5,373 nt of DNA from Chlamydiales bacterium (lineage in GTDB: Bacteria > Chlamydiota > Chlamydiia > Chlamydiales > FEN-1388). Below the pieces are notes generated by a model, which was given only the letters and a program-made list of their open reading frames with translations, was not told the DNA's origin and searched no databases. The stretch spans positions 1 to 5,373 of the forward strand of contig JAJFUY010000317.1 of the NCBI GenBank assembly GCA_021372185.1, in the 5' to 3' direction. This document shows positions 1-3,446 of the stretch, one piece after another (position 1 is the stretch's first letter; every line of letters starts with the position of its first letter). The position numbers and the translations under genes were made by a program.

Positions 1-185
1 CGGCGCTCTTCAGAGCGAAAATGATGAACTTTGAGATATGTCCCACATGTTACCATGTAGATACCAACCTCTTGCAGAAGGTGTGCTGGGGCGTGAGGCC
101 AATTATTCATTTTAATTTTTTGATAGAGATTACTTTCTATGTGATTTATTTTCAAATGCAATTGCGTGTAGGTTTTGGAGGCCAT
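1..185 (-). CDS. Y1 (IS200/REP-associated) transposase-like protein, N-terminal fragment
   Basis: The reading frame is open from an ATG at 183-185 to the left edge (61 codons), so only the N-terminus is visible. The segment WPHAPAH near residues 29-35, followed by GIYMVTCGTYLKVHHF and then RSEER, resembles the start of RAYT/IS200-type Y1 transposases. In that family a 'WPHAPxH' stretch precedes the first beta strand ('TYxVTxGTYxKxHxF') and then a 'SPERL'-like turn. The catalytic HUH motif and the tyrosine would lie beyond the edge. These enzymes cut and join single-stranded DNA at palindromic ends. The start is uncertain: neither the ATG at 185 nor the in-frame ATG at 108-110 (just before NNWPHAP) has a clear Shine-Dalgarno sequence. 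The family call is by recall of motifs. Whether the gene is intact cannot be seen. Confidence 0.62.
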   Translation of the reverse strand, partial: MASKTYTQLHLKINHIESNLYQKIKMNNWPHAPAHLLQEVGIYMVTCGTYLKVHHFRSEER

Positions 186-216
186 TGCAGTTAGCTTATG
201 TGGTCGAAAATTTAGA

Positions 217-234
217 GCGGTAAAGAATTACCGC
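217..234 (-). repeat. Inverted repeat with GGAG foot: REP-like hairpin or second terminator
   Basis: GCGGTAA and TTACCGC form a perfect 7-bp stem around a 4-base loop. Beyond one T-T mismatch the stem extends by two more pairs. Read on the minus strand, the stem is preceded by GGAGT and followed by TCTAAATTTTCG. A GTAG/GGAG tetranucleotide at the hairpin foot is the mark of REP elements recognised by RAYT transposases, and a RAYT-like gene begins only about 30 bases away. The following T-containing run is also compatible with a weak intrinsic terminator for the effector gene. A single copy cannot decide between these readings. Confidence 0.45.
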
Positions 235-270
235 ACTCCAAAGCCTTCGGCAAATGTCCAAACTCGAGAA

Positions 271-289
271 TCACTCTCTTCGAGAGTGA
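271..289 (-). terminator. Probable intrinsic terminator of the VVCA-type gene
   Basis: TCACTCTC and GAGAGTGA form a perfect 8-bp stem with a 3-base TTC loop (or a 7-bp stem with a 5-base loop). It begins 5 bases after the TAA stop of the minus-strand gene at 295. The tract that follows on the minus strand (TTCTCGAGTTT) is only moderately T-rich, so termination may be inefficient or rely on the second hairpin at 217-234. Position argues for a terminator; the weak U-tract argues for caution. Confidence 0.5.
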
Positions 290-294
290 ATATA

Positions 295-1836
295 TTAAGT
301 CCAATCTGCGTCGTCGTCTGACGGAGGTGGCTCTGTTGTTTTGGGTTCGATTCTTCGGCCGCGCATGTTATCGAATGATTTGCTTAATGCGTCTCGGCCT
401 ACAGTTTCTTCGGTTGATGATTCTTCTTTTACTGGTTCTTTTGTACTAGGTGTCACAGTTTTTAATTTTTTTCCTTTTACTATTTCTTCTAAAAGAGCTC
501 CTCTTCCTGGGCTAGCCACAGTAGGTTTTTCAGCCAATGGTTCAGGGGTTTTGCTTGGTTCTGGCTCTGCGGATGCACGAGGGGTCTCATCGCCTATTTC
601 TTCGGTTTCTTCGTCTTCATCATCTCCTGCCACTGCAGCTCTAAACTTTGCCATGCGCTGCTCTTCTTCTGTAAGAACTACTTTTTTCTCGCTAGTCTCT
701 ACATGTTTTAAATCTTTGCCTTCTGCAATTTCGGCTAAAAGTGCACCTCTTGCACCTGTCACAGGTGGAGGGGGCGGTGGTGGTGGCGGAGGAGGCGCAG
801 GTTGTGGTTCAGGAGCTTCTGTATGTGCTTCTGTTGGCACTTCTGGTGCTTGAGATTGTTCTGCAAAGTTTTTAAGGGCGCTCACAATATCATCTGCGGT
901 TTCTGTGTTTTCTTCTGGCTCATCTAATGCTTCAGGCTCCATCTCGGCGCTAATTTCTGTTGCATCGTGTTCTGCAGGTGGTGCTGGGGCTGGTTCGTTT
1001 TCATAATTTTTTAGTATAGCTTCATCTTTATCAAGGTCATCGTCAGGAGGTGGTGGAGGAGGTTCATCAGCAGGAATGGCTTCATTTTTGGAAGTATCTT
1101 CAGCAAGGTGCTGAAAAAAGGCAAGACTGCTTAAAGCTTCTTGTGGTTTAGCTTCTTGTGTTACTGGGCGAGCTTCAGGCTCAGGTATTGGTGGTCCTGC
1201 ACGCTGTTCTACACCTTGTGGAACGGCTTCCTGGTGCTCCTTGGGAACGTCCATTACTGGTTCCATTTGACGAGCTATTTCTGGAGCTGGTTCTGCTTGT
1301 GTATCTTGTTTTTTTTGAACCACTTTTGGTTCATCTGCTTCATCTGAGAGATCCATTTTTGGACTTTTGTCTGTGCCAAGAGGACGGCCGCTTTCAGTGT
1401 GGGTTCTTTTTGGTGTATCAGCGCCGGACGTATGAGCTTTTTCAATTGATAAGCCTTTGGTGTTCATGGCGGTGCCTTGGACAAGCTTATCTAGGCGTGA
1501 GGCAAACTTGGTCTCGGCTGTGGCGTCTTTAAATTTCAGCTGGGTAACTGTCTTGGTGTTGGTGTCTTTGATTTGTATGCCAGTCTTGGCTGAGAGCTTT
1601 AAGACTTGGCCTTCTTTAAGCACAGGTACGTTGCCGATGGTCTTCTCAAACACACTGACAAGGCGTTTTAGCTGGTTTTCGCCCGTGACCTCTTTGCCGC
1701 CAACTTTAAGAGTGTGAGGCTCTCCATTAATAAAGAGCTTAAACTCACCTTTAGTGGTTGTTTCAACTATCTGGTAGTTGGCACCGGTGGACTGGGGTCC
1801 ACCAACGTTGGGGCGATTGCCTTCTAGAGCTGCCAT
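295..1836 (-). CDS. Proline-rich acidic protein with WASP/WAVE-like VVCA region; candidate secreted actin nucleation-promoting effector
   Basis: The 513-residue protein has no Sec signal peptide and no membrane segment. Residues 1-20 are rich in G/N/S/T, which fits but does not prove a type III secretion signal. Residues about 30-120 form a small predicted alpha/beta module. Residues 130-340 are acidic and low in complexity, with two helix-plus-proline units (helices at 234-248 and 316-329; six prolines at 259-264). Then come 11 prolines (348-358), WH2 motif 1 (363-379, RGALLAEI...LKHV), an acidic helix segment (388-415), WH2 motif 2 (445-461, RGALLEEI...LKTV), a C-like amphipathic helix (479-496, VGRDAL...RGRRI) and an acidic tail (506-513, SDDDADWT). 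In eukaryotic WASP/WAVE proteins these parts bind profilin, actin and Arp2/3 in this order. The start is set by GAGGT four bases upstream of the ATG. Arp2/3 activation in a host cell is inferred. The coding prediction is strong and the WH2 calls are fairly strong. Confidence 0.88.
   Translation of the reverse strand: MAALEGNRPNVGGPQSTGANYQIVETTTKGEFKLFINGEPHTLKVGGKEVTGENQLKRLVSVFEKTIGNVPVLKEGQVLKLSAKTGIQIKDTNTKTVTQLKFKDATAETKFASRLDKLVQGTAMNTKGLSIEKAHTSGADTPKRTHTESGRPLGTDKSPKMDLSDEADEPKVVQKKQDTQAEPAPEIARQMEPVMDVPKEHQEAVPQGVEQRAGPPIPEPEARPVTQEAKPQEALSSLAFFQHLAEDTSKNEAIPADEPPPPPPDDDLDKDEAILKNYENEPAPAPPAEHDATEISAEMEPEALDEPEENTETADDIVSALKNFAEQSQAPEVPTEAHTEAPEPQPAPPPPPPPPPPPVTGARGALLAEIAEGKDLKHVETSEKKVVLTEEEQRMAKFRAAVAGDDEDEETEEIGDETPRASAEPEPSKTPEPLAEKPTVASPGRGALLEEIVKGKKLKTVTPSTKEPVKEESSTEETVGRDALSKSFDNMRGRRIEPKTTEPPPSDDDADWT
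298..795 (-). other. VVCA-like module (poly-Pro, WH2, WH2, C helix, acidic tail with Trp)
   Basis: Sub-gene map on the minus strand: poly-proline run at 763-795, WH2 motif 1 at 700-750, helix plus acidic stretch at 592-675, WH2 motif 2 at 454-504, C-like helix at 346-402, acidic tail at 298-321. The WH2 consensus (R..LL..I..G..LK.V) is met at every key position in both copies. The C helix shares VG.D and RRI with the WAVE-family connector, at slightly different spacing. The tail has three consecutive Asp and a penultimate Trp, the residue type that contacts Arp2/3 in WASP-family acidic regions. The proline codons are mixed (CCT, CCA, CCG, CCC), so the tract is not simple slippage of one triplet. 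Confidence 0.72.
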
Positions 1837-1900
1837 AAATACCTCACGACAAGTCTCACAACTCTATTATACATAAAACAAATTTTAACAAGTAGTATTG
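1837..1900 (-). promoter_or_regulatory. Intergenic promoter and ribosome binding site of the VVCA-type gene
   Basis: Read on the minus strand, a perfect TATAAT lies at 1866-1871 and would give a leader of roughly 20 bases. The best -35 candidate, TTGTTA at 1886-1891, is only 14 bases away, shorter than the usual 16-18. The promoter is therefore either -35-weak or fortuitous in AT-rich DNA. The Shine-Dalgarno sequence GAGGT is at 1841-1845, four bases from the ATG. The TTGTTA also forms the arm of a weak 6-bp A/T-only hairpin (1886-1903) that overlaps the stop codon of the upstream gene. I see no strong terminator here, so read-through from the upstream gene is likely. Confidence 0.45.
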
Positions 1901-3316
1901 TTATTTTTTCGGTATGAGCGAGTAGCCGCCAATTTTTATAATTTCATTTTCTTTAAGCTCTGTATCAAATAGCTCACGTTCCTCACGAGGTAGGGCGTCG
2001 TAGTGCTCTTTTAGTATCTGGCCCACAAGATCTTTATCATGTATGGGTCTTAGGCCATTAAATAAGATAAATTTGTCTAGTAAGGCAGCGGTTTTTTTGT
2101 CTGACCAAAGATCAGGCCGAGGCGCAGCTGTTGGGCTTGCTGCCTTTTTGGGTGATACCGGTGGAGGAGGGAGTGGTCTAGTTCCTTTACTTATAGTCGC
2201 CGCTTGAGGTGGATCCTGTGGATCCTGTGGAATAGAAGGTGCAGGTCTTCTAGCGACTGTACCAGTACCAGTTGGTGCAATAATTTGCTGAGACACGTTT
2301 GATACCGATTGGGCTTGAGTCGTGTTTTGGGTTACAGATTGGCTTATTCTAGGAGGTCGTGGAGGTGCTGACGGTGGTGGAGGTGCTGCACGCAAAGGTG
2401 TAACAGATTTTTCTTGAGACGATGCTGTGAGTGCCTTTTCAATTTCAGCGGGTCTTGGTCCTGACATGATCTTATTGAATAGCCACTTTTCTCTAGATTC
2501 TACTAAAGCGAATATTTTTTTATTTTCTGCCGGGGGGGTTGTAGAGTGATTGACGTGTGTTAATTGATATGTAGTCTTTCCAATGGTAATTTCAACATCA
2601 TTGCCCTTTCGCATAGCATCGCTGAGTGTTTTCATTTCTGGGTTTGTGCTGAGAGCGTTTTCGATAGCATCTAGTTTGGTAGAGTCAGTAACCACTTCAT
2701 TTTTTAGTTTGACTTCAAAGAAGTTACTCTCAATTTTTTTATCTTGGCGGAAGCCTAAATACCTATCAAATCGCATCCAGCTTGTGTGTGGAAGACGTTC
2801 TGCTGGTTTTGCGTGAGGTGGTTTTGGAGCTTGTGTAGTAGGGCTTGTAGTAGAGTTTCTTGATAATGTTGCCGCAGCTTCTGTACGTTTAGATGATGGT
2901 GTGTTTGGGTTTACTTTGACAAGGTGGACGGTTTCTTTTTCCTTGCGAGAGTCGGCAAGTTCTTTAAGTTTTGCTACTTTTGCTGTATCCTCTACTTTTA
3001 GTGGAGTGATTTTGTAGGTGAACCCATTGTAAGTAAATTCAGTTGGTTTACCCATTTTAACAGATTCTTGTGCTGCTAAAAGGCTATCATTTTTTTTACT
3101 TTCCGGACTGCCAGTTTTAGGGGTTCTTACAGAATTAAAGATTTTGACTATTTCATCTATTTCATTGGCATACATTCTTCTTTGTTCTTTTCCGGCATTG
3201 TGCTTTTGAGTCTCATTGGTTGTAATTTCACAGGGAGCGTTTAACTCTTTTGTGTTTGCATTGTAAATGACGAGAAACTCACCTCTTCTATCCCAACTGC
3301 CGCCTATGTCGTTCAT
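1901..3316 (-). CDS. Proline-rich protein with SH3-ligand-like motifs; candidate secreted effector paired with the VVCA-type protein
   Basis: The 471-residue protein is not a family I can name. It has no signal peptide or transmembrane helix. Two modules follow the order strand, helix, beta hairpin, helix: residues about 13-127 (hairpin at 92-104, TEFTYNGFTYKIT) and 197-281 (hairpin at 240-252, VEITIGKTTYQL). A Ser/Thr/Pro linker (135-175) separates them. Residues 305-400 are a proline-rich, Q/S/T-rich disordered region with RAAPPPPSAPPRPPR (309-323) and TRPLPPPPVSPKK (379-391). RPLPPPP fits the class I SH3 ligand pattern and PPRPPR the class II pattern. Residues 403-471 look like a compact C-terminal domain of helices ending in a beta hairpin (EIIKIGGYSLI). 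It lies 64 bases upstream of the VVCA-type gene on the same strand. AAAGGAG six bases before the ATG supports the start. Host SH3 binding and secretion are inferences. Confidence 0.85.
   Translation of the reverse strand: MNDIGGSWDRRGEFLVIYNANTKELNAPCEITTNETQKHNAGKEQRRMYANEIDEIVKIFNSVRTPKTGSPESKKNDSLLAAQESVKMGKPTEFTYNGFTYKITPLKVEDTAKVAKLKELADSRKEKETVHLVKVNPNTPSSKRTEAAATLSRNSTTSPTTQAPKPPHAKPAERLPHTSWMRFDRYLGFRQDKKIESNFFEVKLKNEVVTDSTKLDAIENALSTNPEMKTLSDAMRKGNDVEITIGKTTYQLTHVNHSTTPPAENKKIFALVESREKWLFNKIMSGPRPAEIEKALTASSQEKSVTPLRAAPPPPSAPPRPPRISQSVTQNTTQAQSVSNVSQQIIAPTGTGTVARRPAPSIPQDPQDPPQAATISKGTRPLPPPPVSPKKAASPTAAPRPDLWSDKKTAALLDKFILFNGLRPIHDKDLVGQILKEHYDALPREERELFDTELKENEIIKIGGYSLIPKK
2211..2228 (-). 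repeat. Tandem 9-bp repeat within the proline-rich region
   Basis: GGATCCTGT occurs twice head to tail on the plus strand, in frame with the minus-strand gene, where it yields the duplicated tripeptide in PQDPQDP (residues about 364-370). It looks like a small in-frame duplication in a disordered linker. Copy number may vary between strains. Confidence 0.75.
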
Positions 3317-3322
3317 AGCAAT

Positions 3323-3330
3323 CTCCTTTC
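3323..3330 (-). promoter_or_regulatory. Ribosome binding site of the 471-residue protein gene
   Basis: GAAAGGAG on the minus strand lies six bases before the ATG at 3314-3316. It is a near-perfect Shine-Dalgarno sequence that fixes this start codon. It is much stronger than that of mutS on the other side of the intergenic region. Confidence 0.8.
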
Positions 3331-3347
3331 AAATAGTCCTTAACTTT

Positions 3348-3376
3348 ATTCTATTAAAAAAATGTTTAAATAGTAA
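3348..3376 (-). promoter_or_regulatory. Candidate promoter of the 471-residue protein gene
   Basis: On the minus strand a TAGAAT -10 box (3348-3353, 5 of 6 matches to TATAAT) is preceded, at 17-base spacing, by TTACTA (3371-3376, 3 of 6 to TTGACA). The implied transcript would begin near 3341, leaving a leader of about 24 bases that contains the Shine-Dalgarno sequence. The surrounding DNA is AT-rich, so chance matches are easy. Confidence 0.35.
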
Positions 3377-3446
3377 GAATATTTATATATTTTGCTTTAA
3401 TTTCGTGTACTATTGAACAATATGTGCACTATTTCGTGGGTAATTT

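Larger units (their letters stand above)
186..294. other. Non-coding gap with two hairpins between the transposase and the VVCA-type gene
   Basis: I see no credible gene in this 109-base stretch. The transposase frame stays open a short way upstream of its first ATG but reaches a TAA within the 217-234 hairpin region and contains no other start codon. The gap holds the two inverted repeats listed separately (217-234 and 271-289). No tRNA-like or riboswitch-like fold was recognised. Confidence 0.6.
3317..3446. promoter_or_regulatory. AT-rich divergent promoter region between the effector pair and mutS
   Basis: These 130 bases separate two divergent start codons and hold no gene. For the minus-strand gene a promoter candidate is listed separately. 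For mutS the best I can find is TTGCTT (3392-3397) with AACAAT (3416-3421) at 18-base spacing, which is a poor match. The mutS leader has only a weak GTGGG as ribosome binding site (3436-3440). Two imperfect direct repeats, GTGTACTATT (3405-3414) and GTGCACTATT (3424-3433), are 19 bases apart. A short palindrome, TATTG-AA-CAATA (3411-3422), overlaps the first. Confidence 0.45.

Noticed and set aside
4..17. Short inverted repeat CGCTC/GAGCG at the left edge
   Set aside because: The five-pair stem lies inside the transposase frame, with no T run on either side; probably chance.
21..194. Plus-strand 57-codon frame with a CPTC motif suggesting a zinc site
   Set aside because: It overlaps the minus-strand frame whose WPHAPAH and VTCGTYLK motifs fit a Y1 transposase far better; only two cysteines form a pair and the rest is hydrophobic noise.
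341..853. Plus-strand open frame with a glycine run and Ser-rich sequence
   Set aside because: It lies opposite the VVCA-type gene; its poly-Gly is just the complement of the proline codons, and it shows no recognisable domain or ribosome binding site.
1141..1717. Three overlapping plus-strand open frames, one Trp/Phe-rich and membrane-like
   Set aside because: All are opposite the well-supported minus-strand gene; the hydrophobic composition follows from the complement of acidic and Gln/Lys codons.
1886..1910. Plus-strand hairpin TAACAA/TTGTTA followed by a T run, resembling an intrinsic terminator
   Set aside because: The stem is only A/T-rich six pairs, the T run is the complement of Lys codons, and no plus-strand gene lies upstream.
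2583..2816. Plus-strand 77-codon open frame
   Set aside because: It is opposite the 471-residue protein gene, with no ribosome binding site and no motif.
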